Assembly: GCA_963726775.1 (NCBI GenBank)
Contig: CAVSDL010000009.1
Span: forward strand, 62,001 to 126,000
Reading direction: 5' to 3'
From: CAIWHR01 sp963726775
GTDB taxonomy: Bacteria; Pseudomonadota; Gammaproteobacteria; Burkholderiales; Casimicrobiaceae
Length of the DNA: 64,000 bases
Position 1 is the stretch's first letter; the number at the start of each line of letters is the position of its first letter. The notes beneath the pieces were generated by a model, which was not told where the DNA came from, did not search any database, and saw only the letters and a program-made list of their open reading frames with translations. Positions 35,774 to 44,967 of the stretch are shown in pieces. The position numbers and the translations under genes are program-made.

Positions 35774-38200
35774 TCAGCCGAGCTTCAGGTGGGGCGTGAC
35801 GGCGAACAGTCTGCCGGCGATATCGACGACGTAGCGGGCTCCGAGCACGATTTCGTCGGTCAGCGGCACGTCGGCGCGCGCGTAGCCCATCGCTACGGCG
35901 CGTCCGTGCCGGCGGCTGTAGCCGGCAGAGGTAATCTCGCCCACGTTCTTCCCGTCCATCAGGATCGGCTCGCCACCCCAGGGAAACGCTTCGGGGTCGT
36001 CAAAAGTCAGCACGACGAGCCGCTTCCGGATGCCGGCGGCGGACTTCTCCACCAACGCGTCGCGGCCCTGGAACGGCATCGGCTTGTCCAGCTTGACCGC
36101 TTGGCCGAGGCCCGCTTCCCAGGGCGTCTCGTCCGGAGACAACTCGGCGCCCCAGGCCCGGCGGCCGGCTTCGATGCGCAGCGCGTCGATCGTGTAGTAA
36201 CCGGCATCCCTGAGACCGTAGTCGTCACCGACGCTCGACAATGCATCATAGAGCGTCACGCATTGATCGACCGGCACGTAGAGCTCGTAGCCCGGACCGC
36301 CGACGTAGCTCATCCTCGCGGCGCGCACCCGCGTGTAGCCGATGTCGATCTCCCGGGTGGTCGAAAACGGCATTCGCTCCTTCGACAGGTCGTCGGGGGA
36401 GAGCCGCGCGAGCAGCGCCTCGGCCTTCGGTCCCATCACCGACAGCACCGACCAGGCGCTCGTCACGTCCACCAGCGATGCGTGCTCGCCGTCGACGACG
36501 GCCCGTTCGATCCAGGCGAAATCGCGCGTGGTCTGGGCGGACCCCGTGACGATGAAGAACTCGGCCGTGCCGAGCCGAACGATCGTCAGGTCGCTTTCGA
36601 ATCCGCCGCGCGCGTTCAGCATCGCGGTGTACACGATCTTTCCGATCGGAACATCGATTTCGTTGGAGCAGAGCCGCTGCAGCACCGCGAGCGCGTCGCG
36701 GCCCTTCAGCACGAATTTGGAAAAGGATGTCTGGTCGAAGACGACCACGTCTTCGCGGCAGGCGCGCTGTTCGTCGAGGACCCACGGCAGCCAGGCGGGC
36801 GTGTCCAGCGTGTAGGGCGGCGGCGTGGCGCCCGCCGGCAAGAAATAGTTGGCGCGCTCCCAGTTCATCTTGGCGCCGAACACCGCGCCTTTGGCCGCAA
36901 GCCGGTCGTACAGGGGCGAGCGGCGCAGCGGGCGCACGGTCAGCATTTCCTCGCGTGGCCAACGCATCGCATAGTGCAGGCCCAGCGATTCGACGGTGCG
37001 GTCGGCAAGATGCCGGCGATTCGCGTGGAATCCTGCAAACCGGCGGATGTCGACATCCCACAGATCCAGCGGCGCGTCGCCGTTGACGATCCACTCGGCG
37101 ACCAGCTTGCCGGCGCCACCGGCATTCGCGATTCCCGCAGAATTGAAACCGGCGCACACGAAAAAGCCGGGAAGCTCGGGTGCTTCGCCCAGGATGAAGT
37201 TGCCGTCGAGCGTGAAGCTCTCCGGCCCGTTCAGCAGCAGCTTCACCTCGGCGGTTTCGAGGCAGGGCGTGCGGTGGATCGCATTGGTCATCAGGATTTC
37301 GAAGTGATCCCAGTCCTCCGGCAGCAGCTGGAATTCGAAACCGTCCGGAATCGGGTCGACGTTCCAGGGCTTTGCCTTCGGCTCGAAGCCGCCCATCACG
37401 AGGCCGCCGACTTCCTCCTTGTAGTAGAGATAGCCGTCCGGATCGCGAATCACCGGCATGTCCGGCGCGACGCCGGCGATCTGCCGGGTGACAAGGTAGA
37501 AGTGCTCGGCGGCGTAAAGCGGCACGTTGACGCCCGCGCGCCGGCCGAATTCACGCGCCCACTGGCCCCCGCAGTTGACGATCGTCTCGCAGGTGATCAC
37601 TCCTTCGTCGTCACCGGACTTCCAGCGCACGCCGGAGACGCGACCGCGCGATGTGGTGATGCCGGTGACCTTGACGCCCTCGGCGATCGTCGCGCCGTGC
37701 ATCCGCGCGCCCTTGGCCAGCGATTGCGTGAGGTCGGTCGGGTTGGCCTTGCCGTCGCCCGGGATCCATACGGCGCCGGCGAGATCGTCGATACGCAGGA
37801 TCGGCGCCCTCCGTCCGGCTTCCGCGGGCGATACGAACTCGAAGTCGATGCCGAAGCTCTTCGCGCGCGCCATCTGCCGCTTGATCGAGGTGAGCCGTTC
37901 CGGCGTCTTCGCGACGTTGAGGCTGCCGCATTGCTTCCAGCCGGTGGCGAGCCCCGTCTCCGTTTCCAGCGTCGAGTAGAGGTCGATACCGTAACGGCTC
38001 ATCCGCGTCGCGTTGCGCGTCGCGCGCGTCTGCCCCACCAGGCCTGCGGCGTGCCACGTCGTCCCGCACGTGAGCTTGCCCTGCTCGAGCAGAACGACAT
38101 CGCGTACGCCGAGTTTCGCCAGGTGGTAGGCCGTGGAAGCTCCGGCGATGCCGCCGCCGACGACGACAACGCGCGATTGCGAGGGCAGATTATGGGTCAT
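35774..38200 (-). CDS. FAD-dependent dimethylglycine/sarcosine dehydrogenase-like protein with GcvT domain
   Basis: This 808-residue protein has two parts. The N-terminal DAO-type FAD domain (about residues 1-390) contains VVVVGGGIAGASTAYHLAKL and CGTTWHAAGLVGQTRAT, whose Trp-His resembles the flavinylation site of dimethylglycine and sarcosine dehydrogenases. The C-terminal GcvT/aminomethyl-transferase part (about 430-805) contains FDQTSFSKFVLKGRDAL and GGFESDLTIVRLG and ends LFAVTPHLKLG. The family oxidatively demethylates N-methyl amines and passes formaldehyde to tetrahydrofolate. It is the last gene of the leftward aminophosphonate run, 58 bp after the permease. Whether its substrate is dimethylglycine/sarcosine or an N-methylated aminophosphonate cannot be told from sequence. 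Confidence 0.85.
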   Translation of the reverse strand: MTHNLPSQSRVVVVGGGIAGASTAYHLAKLGVRDVVLLEQGKLTCGTTWHAAGLVGQTRATRNATRMSRYGIDLYSTLETETGLATGWKQCGSLNVAKTPERLTSIKRQMARAKSFGIDFEFVSPAEAGRRAPILRIDDLAGAVWIPGDGKANPTDLTQSLAKGARMHGATIAEGVKVTGITTSRGRVSGVRWKSGDDEGVITCETIVNCGGQWAREFGRRAGVNVPLYAAEHFYLVTRQIAGVAPDMPVIRDPDGYLYYKEEVGGLVMGGFEPKAKPWNVDPIPDGFEFQLLPEDWDHFEILMTNAIHRTPCLETAEVKLLLNGPESFTLDGNFILGEAPELPGFFVCAGFNSAGIANAGGAGKLVAEWIVNGDAPLDLWDVDIRRFAGFHANRRHLADRTVESLGLHYAMRWPREEMLTVRPLRRSPLYDRLAAKGAVFGAKMNWERANYFLPAGATPPPYTLDTPAWLPWVLDEQRACREDVVVFDQTSFSKFVLKGRDALAVLQRLCSNEIDVPIGKIVYTAMLNARGGFESDLTIVRLGTAEFFIVTGSAQTTRDFAWIERAVVDGEHASLVDVTSAWSVLSVMGPKAEALLARLSPDDLSKERMPFSTTREIDIGYTRVRAARMSYVGGPGYELYVPVDQCVTLYDALSSVGDDYGLRDAGYYTIDALRIEAGRRAWGAELSPDETPWEAGLGQAVKLDKPMPFQGRDALVEKSAAGIRKRLVVLTFDDPEAFPWGGEPILMDGKNVGEITSAGYSRRHGRAVAMGYARADVPLTDEIVLGARYVVDIAGRLFAVTPHLKLG

Positions 38201-38258
38201 GGCGCGGTCCGTGTTCTCGGTCGTACCGGGCATGCGGGCGATTCCACGCGGGCTTCGG

Positions 38259-39113
38259 TCAAAGCTTGAGCGCGGCAACGCCGGCGACAACGCTTGCCGC
38301 GCCGACAAGCCGCGGCAGCCCGAATCCTTCCCTGAGCCAGACGGCACCGATGAGCGCGGCGAACAGCACCGAGGTCTCGCGCAACGCGGCCACCGCGGCG
38401 ACCGGCGCTTTTGTCATCGCCCACAGCACGATGGCGTAGGCGGCGAGGCTGATCGCGCCGCCGAAGAGTCCGCGTCGCCATCCGCGCCGGACATACGCGA
38501 TGGCGGCGGACCCACGATGCCAATGGATCCACGCGAGGAACGGAATCGCCTCGAGGAAGGTAAGCCACGCGACGTAGCTCAAGGCATTTCCCGATGCCCG
38601 TGCGCCGGCCCCGTCGACCAACGTATAGACGGCGATGATGCCGGCATTGGCAAACGCCCATCCGGCGGCGGCGGCGGGATGTCGGTTGTGGCGCACGAAC
38701 GCGATGCTGACGATTCCCCCGCAGATCAGCGCGATGCCCAGCGCGACCTGCGGCGTCGGCCATTCGCGCAGGAACACGATGCCGAGCAGCGTCACGATGA
38801 GTGGCGCCGTGCCGCGCATCAGCGGATAGGCGAACGAGAGGTCGCCCGTGCGATACGCCTGCGACAGCGTCACGTAATAGCCGAAATGGACGACGGCCGA
38901 CGCCGCCGCGAATTTCCATGCGCCGGGGTCGGGCAGCGCGACGAAGGGTACGACCAGCAGTCCGCACAGGGACGAGCCGGCCACAACCGAGGCGGTATCG
39001 AGCAGCGCGTCGCCTCCGGGGGCCGCCTTGAGCAGTGCGTTCCAGCTCGCGTGGAGAAATCCGGCGCCGAGGACCGCAAGCGTGACGCCGAAAGAAAGTT
39101 CCGCCGTGGGCAT
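38259..39113 (-). CDS. DMT-superfamily (EamA-like) transporter
   Basis: This 284-residue integral membrane protein has about ten hydrophobic segments arranged as two EamA-like halves; for example LAVLGAGFLHASWNALLKAA near the start and LIVTLLGIVFLREWPTPQVA closing the first half, with LFAALIGAVWLREGFGLPRL closing the second. I start at MPTAELSFGV (39113). It follows the Na/Pi carrier stop by 10 bp and precedes the FAD/GcvT gene, so it is likely cotranscribed with the aminophosphonate genes. Substrate unknown; import or export of an amine, amino acid or phosphonate is possible. Confidence 0.8.
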   Translation of the reverse strand: MPTAELSFGVTLAVLGAGFLHASWNALLKAAPGGDALLDTASVVAGSSLCGLLVVPFVALPDPGAWKFAAASAVVHFGYYVTLSQAYRTGDLSFAYPLMRGTAPLIVTLLGIVFLREWPTPQVALGIALICGGIVSIAFVRHNRHPAAAAGWAFANAGIIAVYTLVDGAGARASGNALSYVAWLTFLEAIPFLAWIHWHRGSAAIAYVRRGWRRGLFGGAISLAAYAIVLWAMTKAPVAAVAALRETSVLFAALIGAVWLREGFGLPRLVGAASVVAGVAALKL

Positions 39114-39123
39114 CGACGGAATT

Positions 39124-40869
39124 TCAGGTGGAGCGCGGATTTCGATTCTGCCAGCCGCCGTTCGCCGTTTCGCCGTTCCCAACGACGGAATCGGACTCAC
39201 GGCGCGAGCGTGCGGGCCCGGCGTTGTCTACGGGTTCCTTCAGTCGCGTTTTCGCCAGCACACCCGCCTTCTCCAGGATCGGATACGCGATCGAACAGAT
39301 ATGCGAGTTGATTCGTTTCATGTCCGAAATGAGGTCGATGTGCAGCGATGATGTTTCGATGCTTTCGACGGTCTGGCTGGTGAGGCGTTCGAGGTGCGAA
39401 TCGGCGTAGGCGCGCTCGAGGTCGCGGAACAGCACCTTCTGCGCGAGGAGTTCCTGCGCCCCTTTCAGCTCGCCGTCGAGGAACACCGCGAGACCGAGGC
39501 GCAGATTGGCGAGAAGCCGCGCGTGGAGATCGCAGATCTCCATCATTCCCGCCTCCGAGAAGTTGCGGCCCTTGTCGATCTTCTTGTCCTCGACGTCGGT
39601 GATGATCCGCTCGATGATGTCGCCGACCTGCTCCATGTTGATCGTGAACGAGACGATGTCGGCCCAGCGCCGCCCTTCGTTTTCTTCCAGCGCCTCGCGC
39701 GAGATCTGCGTCAGGTAGAGCTTCACGGCGGTGTAGAGCTCGTCGACGATGTCGTCCATCTTGCGCAGCCGCTCGGCGAGCGCTCGGTCGTTGGTCTTCA
39801 GTACCGTCAGCATCCCGTTCAGCATTTCCTCGATGACGTCGCCGATCCGCAGCGCCTCGCGCGCGGCGCACGAAATGGCGAGGCCCGGGGTCGTCAGCGC
39901 CGACGGGTCGAGGTGGCGGGGCTTCGCCGGGTCGCTGGTCACCGGGCGCGTCGGCAACAGCCGCTCGGCGACGCGGGCGATCGGAGCGGTGAAGAAGATG
40001 AACGCCAGCGCCAGTACCACGTTGAACGCGAAGTGGAACAGAACCACTTCGTGTGCGGCATCGAGCGCGAGGCCTCCGATCAACCCTTCGGCGTGGCCGA
40101 CCATCGGCATGAGCACGATGCAGCCGATGAGCTTGAACAGGAAGTTGCCGAGCGTGACGCGACGCGCCTCGGGCGGCGAGCGCAGCGTCGAGAGCATTCC
40201 GAGCAGCCCGCTGCCCAGATTCGCACCGAGAACGAGGCCCAGCGCGACCGGGAGCGCGATCACGTGCAGCGACGCAAGCGCGGCGACGAGCAGCACCACG
40301 GCGAGGCTCGAATAGCACAAGATGGTAAGCAGCGCGGCGACCAGCATGTCGAGCAGCAGGTCGCCGGTCAGCGACGCGAAGATCACCTTGACGCCGGCGG
40401 CCTGGACCACCGGCTTCGCCGCGACCGAGATCCACTGCAGCGCAAATATGATGAGCCCGAGACCGATCAGGATGCGTCCGAAGCGGCCGATGGGATCGGC
40501 TTGCCACGCGAGGAACAGGACGACGCCGACGAAGATCAGCAACGGCGCCAGCCACGACAGGTCGAACGCCAGGATCACCGTGACCAGCGACGTGCCGACG
40601 TCGGCCCCCAGCATCACGGCGAGAGCGGGTGCCGTGCCGATCAGGCCCTGGCCGGCGAAAGCGGCGACGATCAGCGCCGTGGCGGTGCTGCTCTGGATCA
40701 GCCCGGTGACGCCGACGCCCGCGAAAAACGCCGCGCCGCGATTGTTGACGCTGTGGCGCAGCAAGCGGCGCAGCGAGCCGCCGTACATCCGCAGGATGCC
40801 CGTGCGCACGATGTGCGTGCCCCATACGAGGAGCGACACGCCGGCCAGCAGGTTGAGGAGTGTCTGCAT
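39124..40869 (-). CDS. Na/Pi cotransporter family protein with PhoU-like domain (NptA/YjbB type)
   Basis: This 581-residue protein has an N-terminal membrane part (residues 1-310) with two repeated Na/Pi-cotransporter motifs, GVTGLIQSSTATALIVAAFA and LTILCYSSLAVVLLVAALAS, the QSS-type signature of the family. A C-terminal cytoplasmic PhoU-like helical domain (about 340-540; IGDVIEEMLNGMLTVLKTND, INMEQVGDIIERIITDVEDK) follows. E. coli YjbB of this family exports phosphate. It lies 9 bp after pbfA in the phosphonate run, and phosphonoacetate hydrolysis releases phosphate, so removing surplus phosphate is a plausible role. ATG 40869 is the only clear start. Confidence 0.88.
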   Translation of the reverse strand: MQTLLNLLAGVSLLVWGTHIVRTGILRMYGGSLRRLLRHSVNNRGAAFFAGVGVTGLIQSSTATALIVAAFAGQGLIGTAPALAVMLGADVGTSLVTVILAFDLSWLAPLLIFVGVVLFLAWQADPIGRFGRILIGLGLIIFALQWISVAAKPVVQAAGVKVIFASLTGDLLLDMLVAALLTILCYSSLAVVLLVAALASLHVIALPVALGLVLGANLGSGLLGMLSTLRSPPEARRVTLGNFLFKLIGCIVLMPMVGHAEGLIGGLALDAAHEVVLFHFAFNVVLALAFIFFTAPIARVAERLLPTRPVTSDPAKPRHLDPSALTTPGLAISCAAREALRIGDVIEEMLNGMLTVLKTNDRALAERLRKMDDIVDELYTAVKLYLTQISREALEENEGRRWADIVSFTINMEQVGDIIERIITDVEDKKIDKGRNFSEAGMMEICDLHARLLANLRLGLAVFLDGELKGAQELLAQKVLFRDLERAYADSHLERLTSQTVESIETSSLHIDLISDMKRINSHICSIAYPILEKAGVLAKTRLKEPVDNAGPARSRRESDSVVGNGETANGGWQNRNPRST

Positions 40870-40878
40870 CCCGCTACT

Positions 40879-42237
40879 CTACGCGGCTCCGGCCGATCCG
40901 AGGGCTGAATCGAGGATCGCGAATGCCTGGTCGAGCTCCGCCGGCGTGATGACGAGCGGTGGCGAGAGCGTCAGGACATTGCCCTGGCCGACCTTGAAGG
41001 ACAGCCCGTGCGCGAGGCAGTGGTACATCACGTGCTCCGCTTCGCGCGCCGCCGGCACGCCATCGCGCGCGAGCTCGATGCCGAGGAGGAGCCCGATGCC
41101 GCGTACGTCGGCGACGAGCGGGTGCTTCGATTTCAGCTCGCGCAGCCGGCCGAGCGCCGCGCTGCCCAGCGTTTGCGATTTCTCGAGCAGGCACTCGTGT
41201 TCGATGACCTCGAGGGTCGCGAGCGCGGCGGCGCAGCCGACGGAACTCTTTTCGTGCGTGTAGTGGCCGAGCGCGCGGTCGGCGGCGATGTCGAGGTCGC
41301 GGCGCGCGATCAGCGCCGCCATCGGAAACACGGCACCGCCCAGGCCCTTGCCGATCACCACCATGTCGGGAACGATCCCGTAGTGCTCGAAGGCGAACAT
41401 CCGCCCGGTGCGCCCGAGGCAGATCGGCACTTCGTCGAGGATCAAGAGGGCACCGTGCCGGTCGCAGGCCTCGCGGACGATCCGGTAGTACTCGGGCGGC
41501 GGGATCTGGACGTCCGTGCAGCGGATCGTTTCGATGATCACCGCGCCGACGTCTTCCTCCTTGCCGAGCACGTAGTCGAGGTACTCGGCGCAGCGCGCGC
41601 TGCAGGTCCCGCCGCAGCCGAACCGGCACGCGCGGGGGTCGCAGGGCGGGGCGTGCTCGGTGCCCGGCAGCAGCGGGCCGATGCCCTTGCGGAAGACCGC
41701 CTCGCCGCCCACCGAAATGGCATCCAGCGACGCGCCGTGAAACGAGTCCCACAGCGACAGCGTCTTGTGGCGGCCCGTAGCGAGGCGGGCCAGCTTCATG
41801 GCCATGCCGATCGCCAGCGTCCCCCCCGGGGCGAACAGCACCTTGCCCAGCGGATCCGGCGCCAGCGCGGTGAGTTTTTCGGCGAGGCCGATCGCCGCTT
41901 CATTGGTGAACCGGCGCGGCGAGAACGGCAGCGTGTCGAGCGCGCGCTTGACCGCCTCCATGACGTGCGGGTGGCGATAACCGACCTGGTGGACGTTGTT
42001 GCCGTGGAAATCCATGATGCGCCGGCCCTCGACGTCGGTGAGCCAGATGCCGTCGCAGGCCGCAAGCGCGTTGAAGCAGGGCGTCGAGAGCGACTGGTGC
42101 AGGAACGCGCCGGCGTCGGCGTCGAGCAACGCGCGGGTCGGCGCGTGCAGGTGCCCGGCCTCGAAAGCACGGCGCAGCGGCGAGGTATTGACGTCGCCTT
42201 CGGCGCTGGCGTCCGTAGGCGGCAGGGGTTCGTTCAT
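40879..42237 (-). CDS. pbfA: (R)-1-hydroxy-2-aminoethylphosphonate ammonia-lyase (PbfA-like, class III PLP fold)
   Basis: This 452-residue PLP enzyme has a class III aminotransferase fold. Features are FHGNNVHQVGYRHPHVMEAV, LFAPGGTLAIGMAMKLARLA, LWDSFHGASLDAISVGGEAV, LLILDEVPICLGRTGRMF and the PLP-lysine in VVIGKGLGGAVFPMAALIAR. PbfA converts (R)-1-hydroxy-2-aminoethylphosphonate to phosphonoacetaldehyde and ammonia, the same aldehyde that PhnW makes from 2-aminoethylphosphonate. The assignment relies on position between phnY and the Na/Pi carrier plus my recollection of the family; an ordinary aminotransferase is the alternative. ATG 42237 is preceded by an in-frame GTG, and phnY ends 25 bp upstream. 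Confidence 0.75.
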   Translation of the reverse strand: MNEPLPPTDASAEGDVNTSPLRRAFEAGHLHAPTRALLDADAGAFLHQSLSTPCFNALAACDGIWLTDVEGRRIMDFHGNNVHQVGYRHPHVMEAVKRALDTLPFSPRRFTNEAAIGLAEKLTALAPDPLGKVLFAPGGTLAIGMAMKLARLATGRHKTLSLWDSFHGASLDAISVGGEAVFRKGIGPLLPGTEHAPPCDPRACRFGCGGTCSARCAEYLDYVLGKEEDVGAVIIETIRCTDVQIPPPEYYRIVREACDRHGALLILDEVPICLGRTGRMFAFEHYGIVPDMVVIGKGLGGAVFPMAALIARRDLDIAADRALGHYTHEKSSVGCAAALATLEVIEHECLLEKSQTLGSAALGRLRELKSKHPLVADVRGIGLLLGIELARDGVPAAREAEHVMYHCLAHGLSFKVGQGNVLTLSPPLVITPAELDQAFAILDSALGSAGAA

Positions 42238-42262
42238 CACGCAGGGCGGCGGGATCGGCCGA

Positions 42263-43724
42263 TCACCACGGCAAGGAGTAGGTCTTGGTGTTGGTGAAGC
42301 TCTTCATCGCTTCCTGCACGCCTTCCTTGTAGCCCAGCCCCGAGTCCTTGATGCCGCCGAAGGGTGTCAGCTCCAGACGGTACCCCGGGACTTCGCGCAC
42401 GTTGACCGAGCCGACATGGAGCTCCGATACGAAACGCGTGATGTAGTCCAGGCGATTGGTGCATACCGCCGACGACAGGCCGTAGTCGGTGCCATTGGCG
42501 ATGCGGATCGCTTCATCGACGTCGCCGAAGCGGATGACCGGAGAGACGGGGCCGAAAGTTTCGTACTTCACGATCGACATGTCGGGGGTTACCCGGTCGA
42601 GGAGGGTCGGGGAATAAAGTGCGCCGTGGCGCACGTTGCCGTGCAGGAGCCACGCGCCACGCTCCACCGCATCGTTCACTTTCGCCTCGAACGACAAGTG
42701 CCGCCGGTTCGTCGATGACCGTGCCCATGTCGAGCGCCGGATCCATCGGGTTGCCGTAGGTCCATGCCTTCGTCTTCTCGAGCAGGCGCTCGACGAATTC
42801 GTCGGCGACCGCCCGGTGCACGAGTATCCGCTTGATCGCCGTGCAGCGCTGGCCGGAGTTCCTGTACGATCCGGCCGCCGCGATCGTCGCCGCTTCCTCG
42901 AGGTCCGCGTCCTCCATCACGATGAGCGGGTCGTTGCCGCCCAGCTCCAGCACCTGCCGCTTGTACACGGCTTTCGCCGCGATGTACTTGCCTATGGCGA
43001 CGCCGCCGGTGAACGTGACGAGACCCACGTCCGGATGGGTCAGCATCGCGTCGGCGATCTCCGCCGGGTCGCCCGTGACCACCGAGAACATCTCCGGGGG
43101 CAATCCCGCTTCGTAGAGGATATCGGCCAGCAGCAGTGCCGTGAGCGGCGTCTTTTCCGCGGGTTTCAGCACCATCCGGTTGTTGGTCGCGATGGACGGC
43201 GCGACCTTGTGCGCCACCTGGTTCAGCGGATGATTGAACGGCGTGATCGCGGCAATGGCGTCCAGCAGCGGCTCGCGCAGCGTGTACACCTTGCGTCTCT
43301 TGCCGTGCGGCGTCAGGTCGCAGGAGTAGATCTGGCCGTCGTCCTGCAGCGCAGCGTTGCCGGCAAATACGAATACGTCGCAGGCGCGGCCTACCTCGTA
43401 CAGGGAATCCTTCTTGCAGATGCCGCACTCGGCGGTGATCAGGTCCGAGATCGCCTCGGCGCGGCCGCGAATGAGGTCGGCCGTGCGGTGCAGGATCGCG
43501 CAGCGCTGGTGGCGCGTGAGCGTCGCCCGGTATCCCTTGGCGATCGCGAACGCGCGCCGAATCTCGTCGACCGTCGCCTTCGGCACGGTGCCGACGATGG
43601 CGCCGGTATACGGATTGTGCACGTCGATGGTGCGGCTTCCGCCGACGTGCGTGCCGGCGATGCGCATCCTTTCGCGAAGCACGTGGCCGTTGCGCACGTC
43701 CTTCAGCTCCGCCATCATGCTCAT
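42263..43724 (-). pseudogene. phnY: phosphonoacetaldehyde dehydrogenase (PhnY), disrupted by a 1-base frameshift as sequenced
   Basis: This aldehyde dehydrogenase would oxidise phosphonoacetaldehyde to phosphonoacetate. The first part, from ATG 43724, has VDVHNPYTG-like HNPYTGAIVGTVPKAT, ITPFNHPLNQVAHKVAPSIA, VTFTGGVAIGKYIAAKAVYK, VLELGGNDPLIVMEDADLEE and the catalytic Cys in NSGQRCTAIKRILVH. After MGTVIDEPAA (about position 42703) the frame breaks. The rest continues in another frame from SFEAKVNDAVERGAW to the stop at 42263, including KYETFGPVSPVIRFGDVDEA and LTPFGGIKDSGLGYKEGVQE. One base too many near 42696-42702 (CAAGTG on the plus strand) explains it. It is a recent mutation or a sequencing error; all catalytic motifs otherwise survive. 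It starts 17 bp after phnA. Confidence 0.85.
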
Positions 43725-43740
43725 CGCGTGCAACGCCCGG

Positions 43741-44967
43741 TCATTGGAGGTGGTTGAGCGCCAGGTCGAACGCATCGAAATTGCGCCAGCGGCGCCCGGC
43801 GGGCAGCGCCGGGGCGGCGCGGTTGGCGATCAGCGGGACCCGCTGCTCGGATACCCCGCCGTGCGAGCGCAGTGGTGCGTCGAGGCCCGACAGGTCGTGC
43901 CGGTCGCGGCGGGTGCCGATCACGGTAAGGCGCTCCGAAAGTACGACCAGATCGCCGACACGGTCCGGTGGCAGCTCGAATCGCGCGCAGGCGTCGTCGC
44001 GCCCGAGCACGATGTCGATGCCGGAGATTGCGCCGATCCGCCGTGCCGCATCCGGTGCCGTCACCGGCGATGACAGATAGACGGTGGCGAACGACCCCAG
44101 CGCCCCGTGGTGGACGACATACGGGTCGGTGATCGGGAGAATCACGCGCGTCGTCCCCGCACCGTACGCACCGTCGAGGGCTTCCTGAAGGAACACGATG
44201 TTGGGCCGGCCAAACGCATCGGTCTTCGCGTTCATTCCGTGGTCGGCGGTCAGCACCACTGTCGCGCCCCGCGCGGCCAGCCCGGCGAGGTAGCCATCCA
44301 TCATCGCGTAGAAATCGTTGGCCGCGGCCACACCCGGCGCCGCCTTGTGCTGGACGTAGTCGGTGGTCGACAGATACATCACGTCGGGGCGCTCGCGCTC
44401 GAGGAGCTGCACGCCCGCGGCGAATACGAACTCCGAGAGTGCCGCGCTGTAGACCGACGGCAGCGGCATGCCCACCGTTTGCAGCACGTTTTCGATGCCG
44501 TTCGCGGCCTTGGTGACGATGTTCGCTTTTTCGGCCGAGAAGCAGATGCCCGTCATCTTGTGGCCGAGCAGCGCGCGCAGCTTGTCCTTGGCGGTGACGA
44601 CAGCGACTTTCGCGCCGGCGTCGGCGAAGGCCGCGAGGATCGTTCCGGCGCGCAGGTACTTCGGATCGTTCATCATCACCTCCGCGCCCGCATCGCGGTC
44701 CCAGAAATAGTTGCCGCAAATGCCGTGGACGGCCGGCGGTGCGCCGGTGACGATGGAGAGATTGTTGGGGTTGGTGAACGACGGCACCACGCAGTCCGCG
44801 GTCAGGCAGGTGCCCGACGCGCGCAAAGCGGCAAGGAAAGGCGTGCGCCCGGCGGCGATCGCCTGGTTGATGTATTCGGGCTCGCAGCCATCGACGCAGA
44901 CCACGACCAGCGGTTGCTGCGGCCAGCGGTAGGCGCGGCCGTTGACGGTCAGCGCTGTGGAGCTCAA
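43741..44967 (-). CDS. phnA: phosphonoacetate hydrolase
   Basis: This 408-residue alkaline-phosphatase-superfamily enzyme cleaves phosphonoacetate to acetate and phosphate using two zinc ions. VVVCVDGCEPEYINQAIAAG carries the first metal Asp, SFTNPNNLSIVTGAPPAVHG the nucleophile Thr, YLSTTDYVQHKAAPG and TADHGMNAKTDAFGRP further metal ligands. No ATG fits: the start is TTG 44967 with GAGG 8 nt upstream, overlapping the regulator's stop in TTGA. The coupling and the following phnY define a phosphonoacetate route for 2-aminoethylphosphonate. Confidence 0.92.
   Translation of the reverse strand: MSSTALTVNGRAYRWPQQPLVVVCVDGCEPEYINQAIAAGRTPFLAALRASGTCLTADCVVPSFTNPNNLSIVTGAPPAVHGICGNYFWDRDAGAEVMMNDPKYLRAGTILAAFADAGAKVAVVTAKDKLRALLGHKMTGICFSAEKANIVTKAANGIENVLQTVGMPLPSVYSAALSEFVFAAGVQLLERERPDVMYLSTTDYVQHKAAPGVAAANDFYAMMDGYLAGLAARGATVVLTADHGMNAKTDAFGRPNIVFLQEALDGAYGAGTTRVILPITDPYVVHHGALGSFATVYLSSPVTAPDAARRIGAISGIDIVLGRDDACARFELPPDRVGDLVVLSERLTVIGTRRDRHDLSGLDAPLRSHGGVSEQRVPLIANRAAPALPAGRRWRNFDAFDLALNHLQ

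Noticed and set aside
40879..42237. Calling this gene an acetylornithine or GABA aminotransferase
   Set aside because: The fold is shared, but the position between phnY and the Na/Pi carrier and the FHGNNVHQVG segment favour a PbfA-type phosphonate enzyme; certainty is moderate.
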